Below are positions 15,752 through 24,629 of a stretch of 41,986 bases of DNA, piece by piece (within the stretch, counting starts at the first letter, position 1; each line of letters begins with the position of its first letter). Source of the stretch: Campylobacterota bacterium. GTDB taxonomy: Bacteria; Campylobacterota; Campylobacteria; Campylobacterales; Sulfurimonadaceae. Where the stretch lies: positions 1 to 41,986 of the forward strand of contig JAMCPS010000095.1 of the NCBI GenBank assembly GCA_023379705.1, in the 5' to 3' direction. The position numbers and the translations under genes are program-made. The notes below the pieces were generated by a model. The model ran no database searches. It was not told where the DNA came from and saw only the letters and a program-made list of their open reading frames with translations.

Positions 15752-16722
15752 TTTTTGACCCTATCAGAGCAATTAACATGTTCCTTAACCGTGAAACGAT
15801 TGAGGAAGTATTGTTTGAATCAGAATTAATGGTTGCTACATCAAAAATTGATGTATCCATGGTTATTAACGCCTATGCGTCAAAATTAGCGAGTGTTAAG
15901 CCGTTTGCTTCTGAAGAATTAAGAAATATAACGAAGAGACTAAAGGGAAATCAAAATAAATATAATGTTTATGCTGATTATGTGGATCCTGCAATTATTT
16001 CATTATTAAGAATTGCAGATCAAAAAGGTCTTTCTGCTAGTACAGTTTTAAAAGAGTATGCGCCTATCCGTAAAATCTCAATGAGAAATTATAATCGTAT
16101 CAAGTCCGCACTAACTATGCCTATGATAATTTTTATAGCTATAACAATGATTCTGAGTTCAATAGCTTCAAAGCTTGGGGAGGCTCGTTCAGCCATTGAT
16201 TTTTCATTTTTTACACTATTTATTCTTGATCATTTTGTTGTGATCAACATGATCCTTTTTGTCTTATTAATTACAGCCTTTTTTGTATTCCCACGCAAGG
16301 TACCAATACTTTCAAAAATCTATCAAAAGCTAGATTCACTTTTAGCAGTTTCTTTGGCACAAACAATGTATACATCTGGTCTCTCAAGTAAAGATATTAT
16401 ACCGATGCTTCGGCGTCAATTCGGGATAATGGAAGAAAAGGGAAGAGGGGATATTGCAGAACTTGTTAAGCTGCTTTCAGATTGTAAGTTCTTGACTCCT
16501 AATGAGATGGCTGACCTTGAATTAGCAATGGATTATGGGCAATTTGACCCAATGTTGAATGAAAAAAAAGAAAAGAAGATTGAAGAGGCTCGTCAATTTA
16601 GCGAGCTTATTGGTGAAATTGTTAAAAACTTCTCAACGGTAGTGGTTGCTATCCCAATATTACAGTTTGTGATTATTGTAATGGATCTTGTTATGAAGTC
16701 AACATCTTTGGTAAGCCAATGA
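15748..16722 (+). CDS. type IV pilus inner-membrane platform protein (PilC/PilR/GspF family)
   Basis: The 324-residue protein has a GspF-like plan: cytoplasmic helical regions alternating with three hydrophobic segments (Met-Pro-Met-Ile-Ile-Phe-Ile-Ala-Ile-Thr, Met-Ile-Leu-Phe-Val-Leu-Leu-Ile-Thr, and Val-Val-Val-Ala-Ile-Pro-Ile-Leu near the C-terminus). The platform protein couples the assembly ATPase to the growing pilus. IncI PilR is of similar length. It lies two genes before the GspE-type ATPase. Confidence 0.75.
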   Translation: MIFDPIRAINMFLNRETIEEVLFESELMVATSKIDVSMVINAYASKLASVKPFASEELRNITKRLKGNQNKYNVYADYVDPAIISLLRIADQKGLSASTVLKEYAPIRKISMRNYNRIKSALTMPMIIFIAITMILSSIASKLGEARSAIDFSFFTLFILDHFVVINMILFVLLITAFFVFPRKVPILSKIYQKLDSLLAVSLAQTMYTSGLSSKDIIPMLRRQFGIMEEKGRGDIAELVKLLSDCKFLTPNEMADLELAMDYGQFDPMLNEKKEKKIEEARQFSELIGEIVKNFSTVVVAIPILQFVIIVMDLVMKSTSLVSQ

Positions 16723-16803
16723 TGATATACAAATATAAAGGAGGGGCTCCGCCAAATCAATGGTTATCTTGTCACAAAATCAAATAATTAAAAGGAAAAT
16801 GTT

Positions 16804-17280
16804 ATGTTAAATCATACACTAGATAGAAAAGGGTTTAGAAAAGGTTTTACGATGACTGAATTGGCATTCGTATTGGTTATTGGCGGCCTTGTTATTACTG
16901 TTGGTCTGATGGCTTTTAACAAAATGTACAGCCCGACAGTCGCTAACAATGAATACAGTAAGGCTATGCAAGTAATGGGTGCTGTTGAAAGAGCAGCTGG
17001 TGATTCAGGCGGAACTTATCCAGCATATAATGCTGGTACTATGATACCTGCTGCAACGGCTGTATCAAACCAAATGGGGGGGAACACTAGAGATGTTGCC
17101 GGTTGGCAATATGGCTGTCCTGCGGCAGCTACAACGGCAACTATTACAACAAATACATTGTCGTCAACGACGGTTGCAAGCCTATTGGCTACAAAAATCA
17201 ATGGTTCTTCTCCTAACTGGGCGGCAACACCAGCGGGAAGTGTAGTTACGATTACTAAAAACAATATTCTTTGTCAGTAA
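16804..17280 (+). CDS. major type IV prepilin (PilS-like)
   Basis: The 158-residue prepilin has a 14-residue basic leader ending Arg-Lys-Gly. Cleavage would precede Phe-Thr-Met-Thr-Glu, with the invariant Glu5, and a hydrophobic stalk follows. The C-terminal half is Ala/Thr-rich with two cysteines (Gly-Cys-Pro and the penultimate Cys) able to close the D-loop. No prepilin peptidase is in the window, so a host PilD or a gene outside must process it. The 81-nt gap upstream contains a small GGAG-GGG-CTCC hairpin (16740-16750), which may separate its expression from the platform gene. Confidence 0.85.
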   Translation: MLNHTLDRKGFRKGFTMTELAFVLVIGGLVITVGLMAFNKMYSPTVANNEYSKAMQVMGAVERAAGDSGGTYPAYNAGTMIPAATAVSNQMGGNTRDVAGWQYGCPAAATTATITTNTLSSTTVASLLATKINGSSPNWAATPAGSVVTITKNNILCQ

Positions 17281-17292
17281 GTAGTTAAAAAA

Positions 17293-17823
17293 ATGCCGCT
17301 GGTATTTGTATTTTTATCAATGATACTTGGTGTGGTTGCGTCTTTGCAGATGTCAACCATTACTAAAAATCGTTCAATTCATCTTTTATCGGGTGGCTAT
17401 ACATCGTCATCCAATACGCTTGTTAATGCGTATGAAATAAATTATAACGGGGCTGACAGTATTGACGATAAAAGAACAATGGCAAGAAATGCTGATACCG
17501 CAGTTGCAAAAGTTTGTCGCCAGCTAAGTTATGAAATGAAATTGGCCTATAACGCAGGCGATGCTGCTTGTATTAATTATAATCAATCGACCACTTTGTA
17601 TACATTCCTGGGAGCAGCTGGAACAACTGGAAGTATAGATAGTGTCTATGCCAACTCTACATCAACAACATTAAATTGTGCCGCACCAGCAGCTTATGGT
17701 CGCTATATCCTTTCTAGTGCCTTACCAGAAAAGTTTGTTACTGGCAAGGATATAACTTTTAATCTTATATCCATTGTTAATGGAAAATATGACCCGTGCG
17801 GGTTTAAAGAAATAACTTATTAG
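17293..17823 (+). CDS. membrane-anchored or exported pilus-cluster protein, unknown family
   Basis: The 176-residue protein begins with a hydrophobic stretch (Leu-Val-Phe-Val-Phe-Leu-Ser-Met-Ile-Leu) but lacks the Gly-Phe-Thr-x-x-Glu prepilin motif. The rest is Ser/Thr/Asn-rich and carries four cysteines, suggesting an exported domain. No convincing ribosome site precedes ATG 17293, 12 nt after pilS, so translation may be coupled. Its position suits an accessory pilus subunit. Confidence 0.5.
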   Translation: MPLVFVFLSMILGVVASLQMSTITKNRSIHLLSGGYTSSSNTLVNAYEINYNGADSIDDKRTMARNADTAVAKVCRQLSYEMKLAYNAGDAACINYNQSTTLYTFLGAAGTTGSIDSVYANSTSTTLNCAAPAAYGRYILSSALPEKFVTGKDITFNLISIVNGKYDPCGFKEITY

Positions 17824-17833
17824 GAATATTCAT

Positions 17834-19774
17834 ATGATTGACCATGCAGAACAAAATACAATTGTTGTCAATAAAGCACAGCCTAATGCTTCGGTTGTTA
17901 GAGAAAAATATAGAATTGGTGATCTGCTTTTGAGGGAACGGTTAATAACACAACCTCAAATCGATGCAGCGTTGGAAATACAGATGAAGCGAAAAACATC
18001 TGGGGAGCTTTATTTGTTAGGCGATATTTTATTAGAGAATAGAGTCGTTACTGAAGAAAACCTATTTAAAGCAATCCGTAGATTTCCTATGAGACCTACT
18101 TCTGGGCAAGAATTTGGCTATATCTCGATGGAGATAAAACGTAGTATTGGCGATAAAGATATTCAAGGTATTGCCCAGATCCAAAATAATAATCGTGATC
18201 AGCATCTACTTGATATTATGGCCAAAAGCCTTGATTATATGAATTACAAAAGACAAAAGCATATTATTGTTAGCTTGATGAAGCCATGGGTTAATAATAT
18301 TGTAGTCGGATATCCAGAAAAGATAACAACCAAGAAAGATCCATTAAATGGAAATTTGTACTATTACTATGATGGTGAAAAAATAAAATTAGATTTTTTC
18401 CCAAAATTAAATGTTACCGAACGACAGGTCATCGTTTCGAAATATGAGTACGATCTTCTAACAAAAAATATGACTGATAATGGGCGAGAGCATGAATCGA
18501 AAGGTACTTTCGGCGGGGATATGCCTTATTCAGTGCACGATTTGGTGTCAGACGCATGCGATCAAGGAGCTTCCGATATTCATCTTGTCCCTAAAGCTAC
18601 GGATTATTTTGTATTTTTCAGGATAAAAGGTGTTCTGCTTTTGCAGCGTAAATATACACTGGATATCGACAAGGGTAGAAATTTAATATATGCCTTTAAA
18701 AATCTTGCTGCGAATGTGACCTTTGGTGGATTTCTTGCAGATGATAAGAGAGCCATAAAAGATGGTCGTATTGAATTAGCTGAAACATGTGGTGGTATTG
18801 ATCTTAGGGTGGTTTTGCTTCCAACTGGTGGGTTGCATGATGAAGAGCTTGCCGGTCGTATTATACGTAAAACATCTCTTGAGAAAAAGCCACTTACTGA
18901 ACTAGGGTATTTTGCTGAAGACGCCATAATTATTGAAAAAGCATTTAGAAGAAGAGGTGGGCTGTTTCTTGTCTCAGGAAAAACCAATTCAGGAAAAACA
19001 ACTTTAAATGCGCAATTGCTAGTAACTGATACTATTAGAAAATGGGAAACGATAGAAGATCCAATAGAGTATGTTATTCCAAATCCAAATATTTGCCAAC
19101 ATCAAACATACATTACTAAAGATGGACCACAAGTTGGGTTTTCTGAACTTGTAAAAGGATTTAAACGGGCTGACCCTGATGGTATTTTGATTGGGGAAAT
19201 TCGGAATGATAAAGCTTTGGTTCATTCTGTAGTTGAAGCTGCCCACGCTGGGCAGCTTGTTGTTTCAACAGTTCATATTAGTAGTTGTTTTGAAATTTGG
19301 AAAGCATTACAAGAAGTATTTAATGTTGAATTTTATACATCCGCATCAATTATTCTTTATTCTCACAATCAAACATTAATTCCACATCTTTGCGATAAAT
19401 GTAGAATTGAAGATAGAGATAAAAAAAACGTTACTCATTTAAATAATATTAAAGATGAATTACCCTATATTGTTAAAGATGCTTTAGAAGATTTTCTAGA
19501 AAATCCTTCAAAGACTTATATCCATAATCCAAAAGGCTGCACTAATTGTGGTGGAACTGGGTATAAGGGGCAAACTCCGGTTTATGAGTATATTTATCCG
19601 GATGTCCATTTTATAAAATGGTTAATGGATAATGAGCCAGACAGATATGCCATTGAGGCAAAGGCATGTACTGGAAACAAAGCTGTTGGAGTAAACAAGC
19701 TTTCGGTTTTTATTCGTAAACTCAAGCTTGGGATTGTAGACGCAAGTCCTAAGACGTTGAAAGAAATTCTGTAA
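17834..19774 (+). CDS. type IV pilus assembly ATPase (PilB/PilQ/GspE family)
   Basis: The 646-residue ATPase has an N-terminal MshEN-like segment (Ile-Gly-Asp-Leu-Leu-Leu-Arg-Glu-Arg-Leu-Ile...Leu-Gly-Asp-Ile-Leu-Leu-Glu-Asn). This is followed by a Walker A Gly-Lys-Thr-Asn-Ser-Gly-Lys-Thr-Thr near 383-391 and a Walker B/Asp region Gly-Glu-Ile-Arg-Asn-Asp. A His box (Ser-Thr-Val-His) and a four-Cys zinc site (Cys-Asp-Lys-Cys near 520, Cys-Thr-Asn-Cys near 570) complete the family pattern. MshEN domains bind c-di-GMP in relatives. That is notable because an EAL phosphodiesterase is encoded on the same plasmid. Confidence 0.88.
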   Translation: MIDHAEQNTIVVNKAQPNASVVREKYRIGDLLLRERLITQPQIDAALEIQMKRKTSGELYLLGDILLENRVVTEENLFKAIRRFPMRPTSGQEFGYISMEIKRSIGDKDIQGIAQIQNNNRDQHLLDIMAKSLDYMNYKRQKHIIVSLMKPWVNNIVVGYPEKITTKKDPLNGNLYYYYDGEKIKLDFFPKLNVTERQVIVSKYEYDLLTKNMTDNGREHESKGTFGGDMPYSVHDLVSDACDQGASDIHLVPKATDYFVFFRIKGVLLLQRKYTLDIDKGRNLIYAFKNLAANVTFGGFLADDKRAIKDGRIELAETCGGIDLRVVLLPTGGLHDEELAGRIIRKTSLEKKPLTELGYFAEDAIIIEKAFRRRGGLFLVSGKTNSGKTTLNAQLLVTDTIRKWETIEDPIEYVIPNPNICQHQTYITKDGPQVGFSELVKGFKRADPDGILIGEIRNDKALVHSVVEAAHAGQLVVSTVHISSCFEIWKALQEVFNVEFYTSASIILYSHNQTLIPHLCDKCRIEDRDKKNVTHLNNIKDELPYIVKDALEDFLENPSKTYIHNPKGCTNCGGTGYKGQTPVYEYIYPDVHFIKWLMDNEPDRYAIEAKACTGNKAVGVNKLSVFIRKLKLGIVDASPKTLKEIL

Positions 19775-19784
19775 GGAGTGGAAT

Positions 19785-21632
19785 ATGGTCAATAAAGATA
19801 ATAAGATGCAGATTTTAATGTTGTCGGTAGTCGCATCAGTGATATTAAATGGGTGTTCATCAAAAGAACCAGTGGTTGAAACTAAAAATACAAAGGTAGT
19901 AGAGATAAATAATACTAAGCCTGGGCTATCATTATCGGTATCTGAGATGAGTATCCGAAAGCTGATTAAATCAGTGTGTGATGCCAACTCTTTATCGTGT
20001 GATTATTCTTTTCAACCCTCCGACAGCTATACAGCAACATTCTCATATAATGGAAATTTAGAAGGATTGCTTTCTGTTATTAAAAGACAGACAGGTATTG
20101 AATACAAATTGATTGACGGCATGGTTGTTGTTGAAAATAAAGATGATATTACGCGGTATGATGATCCATTAAAAAGATCTGTTTGCGAAAAGCCAATAAC
20201 GGTCTCCTTTAAAAATATAAAGCTTGGTGATGCTTTTAAATACTTTTATGATGAATTTGGTTATTCCTTTGTTTTTGATACTCGTTATACCGATGTGGCA
20301 TCAACCATGCCGACCCAGCCATCATCAGGTTTTTCTGCTCAGCAGCCATCCATTATGCCTATTTTAGCAAGCACGGATGGTAAGACAGGAGAGCAGAAAA
20401 GATCATCAAAAACAGATAATATAGCTTTTTTTTATAATGGGTGTGATCAAAAAGAAGCTCTAAAATCATTTTTAAATAGTATAGACATGACTATGGTTGA
20501 AACCAGAGATAAAGAATTTAGAATAAGGGATTATGAAGTTGCTATTTTTGATAAATCCGCATACTTTAATTATTCTATGACTTCGGGCGGCTCTTCCGCT
20601 GGTGGTGCTACAGGGGCTGCGCCTGCTGGTGGTGCAGGGCAAGCAAATACAGGTGGGGCTGCGCCTGCTGGTGGTGCAGGGCAAGCAAATACAGGTGGGG
20701 CAACAAGTGGAGCTTCTACTTCAAGTACTACAACTGTTTCTGTGACGGAGAATCATCGTGAAGCGCTTGAAAGAGTTTTACAAAAATATCTTTCAGAAAA
20801 AGGGAAGTTGAATTTTTCCATGAGAGGATATATTATGGTGGAAGACAAACCATCATATGTGAAACGTATTCAAACCATAGTGAAAAAAGAGATAGAGAAA
20901 GAAGCGCCATTGGCGATTTCTATTAATATCGTTCGCGTTGATTTGAATGATAACTATAAGGCGGGAGTGGATTGGAATGCAGTATTCCAAAACGGTTTAT
21001 TTGGGCTTCGAAACCTTCGAGTGACATCATCATTAAGCAATATTGCATCTGGCGGCTTCTCTTTCGCAGGTGAATTTAAAGGGGCTGATCAAGTTCTATC
21101 TGTTCTGCAAGATTATGGAAACACTAAAATTGAACGTTCAAGCACTATTAATGCCCGAAGTGGATTTTTAGCTAATTATGAAGCCATCAGACCGGTGCCG
21201 TATTTAACAACAGCATCAACAATGGCTGGAACAACTGGAGCAACACAACTAGCTGTTACTCCTCTTTATGAACAAGAAGGTTTTATTGTTAATGTACTGC
21301 CAAATGTTGATCTTGATAATAAAACAGTTGACCTTGGAATCGATGTAACTGTAGCAGAGTATGTTGGAGATAAGGTCTTTAGCCTTGGCGACAATGGTAC
21401 TTTTACTTTACCGATTGTCCCAAAGGACAAAGGAAAATTTGCGGTACAAGCTAAGATTGGCGAAACTATTGTCTTAACCGGGTTCAAGATCAAGAAAGAC
21501 AGAAATGGCAAAAGAGGACTGCCTGGCTTGAGCCAACTACCAGGTGCTGGAGCATTGTTTGGTGCACAGGAGCAAGTAGATGAATCAAGCGAGATTCTGA
21601 TTATATTAAAAGTCGATCAGCTTAAAAAGTAA
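19785..21632 (+). CDS. pilus secretin lipoprotein (PilN-like)
   Basis: The 615-residue lipoprotein has a lipobox Ile-Leu-Asn-Gly-Cys (Cys24). Secretin N-domains with STN-like folds follow (about 45-260). A Gly/Ala-rich linker with a duplicated 14-residue unit comes next, then a C-terminal secretin domain with the family's Gly-Leu-Pro-Gly-Leu-Ser...Pro-Gly-Ala-Gly-Ala-Leu-Phe-Gly ending. It forms the outer-membrane gate for the pilus, as PilN does in IncI plasmids. AAGGAG lies 8 nt before the ATG. Confidence 0.87.
   Translation: MVNKDNKMQILMLSVVASVILNGCSSKEPVVETKNTKVVEINNTKPGLSLSVSEMSIRKLIKSVCDANSLSCDYSFQPSDSYTATFSYNGNLEGLLSVIKRQTGIEYKLIDGMVVVENKDDITRYDDPLKRSVCEKPITVSFKNIKLGDAFKYFYDEFGYSFVFDTRYTDVASTMPTQPSSGFSAQQPSIMPILASTDGKTGEQKRSSKTDNIAFFYNGCDQKEALKSFLNSIDMTMVETRDKEFRIRDYEVAIFDKSAYFNYSMTSGGSSAGGATGAAPAGGAGQANTGGAAPAGGAGQANTGGATSGASTSSTTTVSVTENHREALERVLQKYLSEKGKLNFSMRGYIMVEDKPSYVKRIQTIVKKEIEKEAPLAISINIVRVDLNDNYKAGVDWNAVFQNGLFGLRNLRVTSSLSNIASGGFSFAGEFKGADQVLSVLQDYGNTKIERSSTINARSGFLANYEAIRPVPYLTTASTMAGTTGATQLAVTPLYEQEGFIVNVLPNVDLDNKTVDLGIDVTVAEYVGDKVFSLGDNGTFTLPIVPKDKGKFAVQAKIGETIVLTGFKIKKDRNGKRGLPGLSQLPGAGALFGAQEQVDESSEILIILKVDQLKK
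20613..20696 (+). repeat. two exact 42-bp tandem repeats in the secretin linker
   Basis: Units 20613-20654 and 20655-20696 are identical and encode Gly-Ala-Ala-Pro-Ala-Gly-Gly-Ala-Gly-Gln-Ala-Asn-Thr-Gly twice. Because 42 is a multiple of 3, gain or loss of units changes linker length without breaking the frame. Confidence 0.92.
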
Positions 21633-21641
21633 GGATTGTAA

Positions 21642-22319
21642 ATGAGCACAGAAAACAAAAAGTCGATATCAAAAAAACAATTAGTCATTCTTGTTTTATT
21701 GTTTGTTTTGCTTTTATCACTAATTGGTTATATGCTAATGGATGCTGGATCTGATACACCTATTCAACAGGCCGATCAACCTGTTGAAACTGAAACTTTG
21801 CGACAATCAAATAATGTTCTTGAGAATTCTAACCCATCGGTTTTGGAAGGAAATGCAACAGAATTAACCAATAGCCAATATCTCGATAGTGATATTGATA
21901 AATATTTTATTGCCAAAGGTGCAAAAGATCAAATTGCTCAAAAGGCCGAAGCACAAAATACAAAAGTTTTGCCAAGGCTCCCAGCTGCAAACAATGGAGC
22001 AGTGGTTTCACTTCCAAATCTAACACCACCATCACAATTGCCAAGAGGAGGTGTTAGTATTGCTGGAATTAATTTGTCAGGTCCTGCCAATGTAATATCT
22101 GGTATGCCAACACAAATCTCTTTACCGCCAGCCCCACAAAATTATCAATATCTTGTAATTAATGGGATAGCCTGCAAGGATAATGGTTGTAGAGCTTCTA
22201 CATCATTAGGGCTTTTAACAAAAGGCAGCTCGATAGGTGGTGGCAATTTTGTTTCTGAAAAAATAGAATCTGTTTCAATGAATGGGATTAAAACAGATAA
22301 ACGTTTTATAAGCTATTAG
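21642..22319 (+). CDS. PilP-like pilus alignment protein
   Basis: The 225-residue protein has a short cytoplasmic N-terminus, one transmembrane helix (Val-Ile-Leu-Val-Leu-Leu-Phe-Val-Leu-Leu-Leu), a Pro/Asn-rich linker and a small C-terminal domain. That domain (Tyr-Leu-Val-Ile-Asn-Gly-Ile-Ala-Cys...Cys-Arg) has the look of PilP/GspC. PilP links the inner-membrane platform to the secretin. It lies directly after the secretin and before the PilO-like gene. Confidence 0.6.
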   Translation: MSTENKKSISKKQLVILVLLFVLLLSLIGYMLMDAGSDTPIQQADQPVETETLRQSNNVLENSNPSVLEGNATELTNSQYLDSDIDKYFIAKGAKDQIAQKAEAQNTKVLPRLPAANNGAVVSLPNLTPPSQLPRGGVSIAGINLSGPANVISGMPTQISLPPAPQNYQYLVINGIACKDNGCRASTSLGLLTKGSSIGGGNFVSEKIESVSMNGIKTDKRFISY

Positions 22320-22331
22320 AAAGAGGCTAAA

Positions 22332-23423
22332 ATGTATGTTGGTAGAGTAACAATTGATGATCTTTCTGATACAAAGACAACCTTAAAAGTAAAAGTAAAC
22401 AAAAAAATAGTTCGTGTAGCTATTTCGGCAGAAGACTCTGAAAATCTTACTTTGCTTGAGCAGTATTATTTATACGTTGTAGATTTATATGATAAGGGAG
22501 AGGGAAGGGGATTTAAGGTTCTTCCCTCGCTTTATGAAGAAGAAAATACACAAAACAAAAGAATACTTTTTATATTGAAGGCTTCTGATACTGAGGATAG
22601 TTATGATCTTTCAATTGACGAATCAAGTAATGATGAGCATTTTGATTTTATATTGGATGGTTTCTTTCAGGGTGAATATCATTATGAAGTACAGGATTCT
22701 GCAGAATCCTTATTAAAAAGATACGATCCAAAAGGAAATGGGAAAATAATTGCAATTATCGCTGTAACAATCAGTGTATTGCTGATCTCTTTGTATATTT
22801 GGTCTGTTTTTGAGGATATGAAAAGAGCTGCCGCTGAAGCCGCCGCTGAAGCCGAAAAAGTAAAGAAAGAACAAGAACAGGTTGTTGTGCCATTGAAGCC
22901 GGAAGAAATAAATGTTTTAAAAAGTATTGTTTCAAGAGAGCTTCTTGATCAGTTTAAAAAGGACGTTTTAAGAATCAAAGAAAATGATCGTCTTGATAGT
23001 CATGTTTCGATCCGATCTGTTACCACAAATTACGAAGTACAAAGTGATATTCTAAAGTTGAAAGGGGTTATTGGGTATGAATATGATTACCCAGTTAATG
23101 GGACAACTTTGGCATCTGAATTGGTTTATACAAACACAAAAGATTATCAGATCCAAAAATCAAGAAGTGAACTTTACTTAGGGAATGATAGCTCTCTGAC
23201 AGTTAGTTGTGTTAAATCAGCAATAGAAATGCCTGCAGATGAAAAAGTAGTTCTTGAAAGAAAAGCGGGCGTAATTAAGATCAAATATACAAAAATAAGA
23301 CCAGCAGATTTATTTTATAAATTTAGACCTTATATGGATGCGTGTCCAGTATATATTGATAATGCTGCCATTTCTGAGGGAAAATTTGATATACAGCTAA
23401 CACTCTATAAGGGAGATGAGTAA
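22332..23423 (+). CDS. PilO-like inner-membrane protein
   Basis: The 363-residue protein has a cytoplasmic N-terminal domain (about 1-135), one transmembrane helix (Ile-Ile-Ala-Ile-Ile-Ala-Val-Thr-Ile-Ser), an Ala/Glu-rich coiled coil and a periplasmic domain with two cysteines. This is the plan of IncI PilO and related alignment-complex proteins. The family call depends on architecture and on its place between PilP-like and minor prepilin genes. Confidence 0.55.
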   Translation: MYVGRVTIDDLSDTKTTLKVKVNKKIVRVAISAEDSENLTLLEQYYLYVVDLYDKGEGRGFKVLPSLYEEENTQNKRILFILKASDTEDSYDLSIDESSNDEHFDFILDGFFQGEYHYEVQDSAESLLKRYDPKGNGKIIAIIAVTISVLLISLYIWSVFEDMKRAAAEAAAEAEKVKKEQEQVVVPLKPEEINVLKSIVSRELLDQFKKDVLRIKENDRLDSHVSIRSVTTNYEVQSDILKLKGVIGYEYDYPVNGTTLASELVYTNTKDYQIQKSRSELYLGNDSSLTVSCVKSAIEMPADEKVVLERKAGVIKIKYTKIRPADLFYKFRPYMDACPVYIDNAAISEGKFDIQLTLYKGDE

Positions 23424-24610
23424 TGACCTATAGTAAAAAAGCGTTTACTCTCTTAGAAATGGCATTTTCACTTGCTATTATGGCGCTGCTATCATTAGCC
23501 CTATATCGCTGGAGTGATCGAGTAGCAGACGATACCATGGTTAAACAGGAATATCTAAATGCATACCGCTTTGAAGCGGGTATGAAAGAGAGTATGATAG
23601 CGATATTGGAGACGTTTGAAGGTACATGCGGAGATATCCCATCCGATGTAACGTCATCAATGGCATGGGGATGGGGGTCAAGTAGCTGCGCTAATACGTC
23701 GCCATTGCCTAGACGATCTGGGAGTGAGCTTGTATATGATATTAACTTTGGCTCCTTGAGTGCTGGGATGCAAGCATCATTAAAAAATAAAATTATCTCA
23801 GCATATGCCCCTATGTGCCGCCATTCATCAGATAATGGCACATCATTAACATTATTTTGTGGCCCATCTTTTACAGGCTTTCAGTATGATACAACTTCTG
23901 GCATAGTTAACCAGTATCATACTCCAGGCGCCGCCTTTAATATGCTTGATACCCCAACTCCAATCTTGACTATAACTCGTAGCTACACGCAAGGACCAGC
24001 AACAGAAACAAAAACGTATCGTCTTAATTTGTCAGATGTTTGGCAACAGAGACTTGCATATAGTACAATGAAAATGGAAGCAGTAGCCAGGATGCTAAAG
24101 AACCAATATAATATGAAATTGGCTAAAGAGGTCTCAAATACATCTCCTAGCGGATTGAACTCAGTAGATGATGAATTAATTCCATGGCATTGGACTGCTT
24201 TTGGGGATAATTCTGCAACTGCAGCAACTACTGTTTGCTCAAAAAATATAGGGACAGGTGTATGCGATAATCTGAATACTAATAATATATGGCGATCCAC
24301 GACAGGTGACGCTTTATTGTGGAGACGTTTTATTACAGGACTTGCTTCAGGCGATTATAAATATACCGTTGATGGATTTGGCAATCCTTTAAGGCTGTAC
24401 CCTATTATCACACAGCGTAATGGAGCAACTGATCTTTCAACTTGTTCCGTTACTGCACCAACTACACCAAGAGAACCATACGTAATTTCTGCAACCATTA
24501 AACCACCATATGGTTCGGTTATTTATAATGCAGTATCTAGTGGCGGAGTGAATTGTGCAAACCTATCCACTCAGGCTCCATCGTCTTGTCGGTACACTGT
24601 AATATATTAA
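23423..24610 (+). CDS. large minor prepilin
   Basis: The 395-residue prepilin has a 7-residue leader ending Ser-Lys-Lys-Ala. Cleavage would precede Phe-Thr-Leu-Leu-Glu with Glu5, followed by a typical hydrophobic stalk. The long C-terminal region is Ser/Thr/Asn-rich with at least ten cysteines. In R64 the shufflon-bearing PilV is such a large minor pilin. Here this gene has a normal fixed C-terminus and no sfx-like site, so the variable function has moved to the separate gene at 32875-33429. It overlaps the previous stop by 1 nt. Confidence 0.78.
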   Translation: MTYSKKAFTLLEMAFSLAIMALLSLALYRWSDRVADDTMVKQEYLNAYRFEAGMKESMIAILETFEGTCGDIPSDVTSSMAWGWGSSSCANTSPLPRRSGSELVYDINFGSLSAGMQASLKNKIISAYAPMCRHSSDNGTSLTLFCGPSFTGFQYDTTSGIVNQYHTPGAAFNMLDTPTPILTITRSYTQGPATETKTYRLNLSDVWQQRLAYSTMKMEAVARMLKNQYNMKLAKEVSNTSPSGLNSVDDELIPWHWTAFGDNSATAATTVCSKNIGTGVCDNLNTNNIWRSTTGDALLWRRFITGLASGDYKYTVDGFGNPLRLYPIITQRNGATDLSTCSVTAPTTPREPYVISATIKPPYGSVIYNAVSSGGVNCANLSTQAPSSCRYTVIY

Positions 24611-24629
24611 ATTTAACAAAGGAATAAAC

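Noticed and set aside
16740-16750. Terminator between the platform and major pilin genes
   Set aside because: The GGAG-GGG-CTCC stem is only 4 bp and no T-run follows, so I mention it only as a weak hairpin.
23428-23841. Minus-strand frame opposite the minor prepilin
   Set aside because: The + frame has a prepilin leader and an overlap with its neighbour; the antisense frame has no ribosome site and no recognisable protein.
23423-24610. Minor prepilin as the shufflon-bearing PilV
   Set aside because: It has a prepilin N-terminus, but its C-terminus is fixed, no 19-bp site occurs in it, and it lies about 5 kb from the cassettes.
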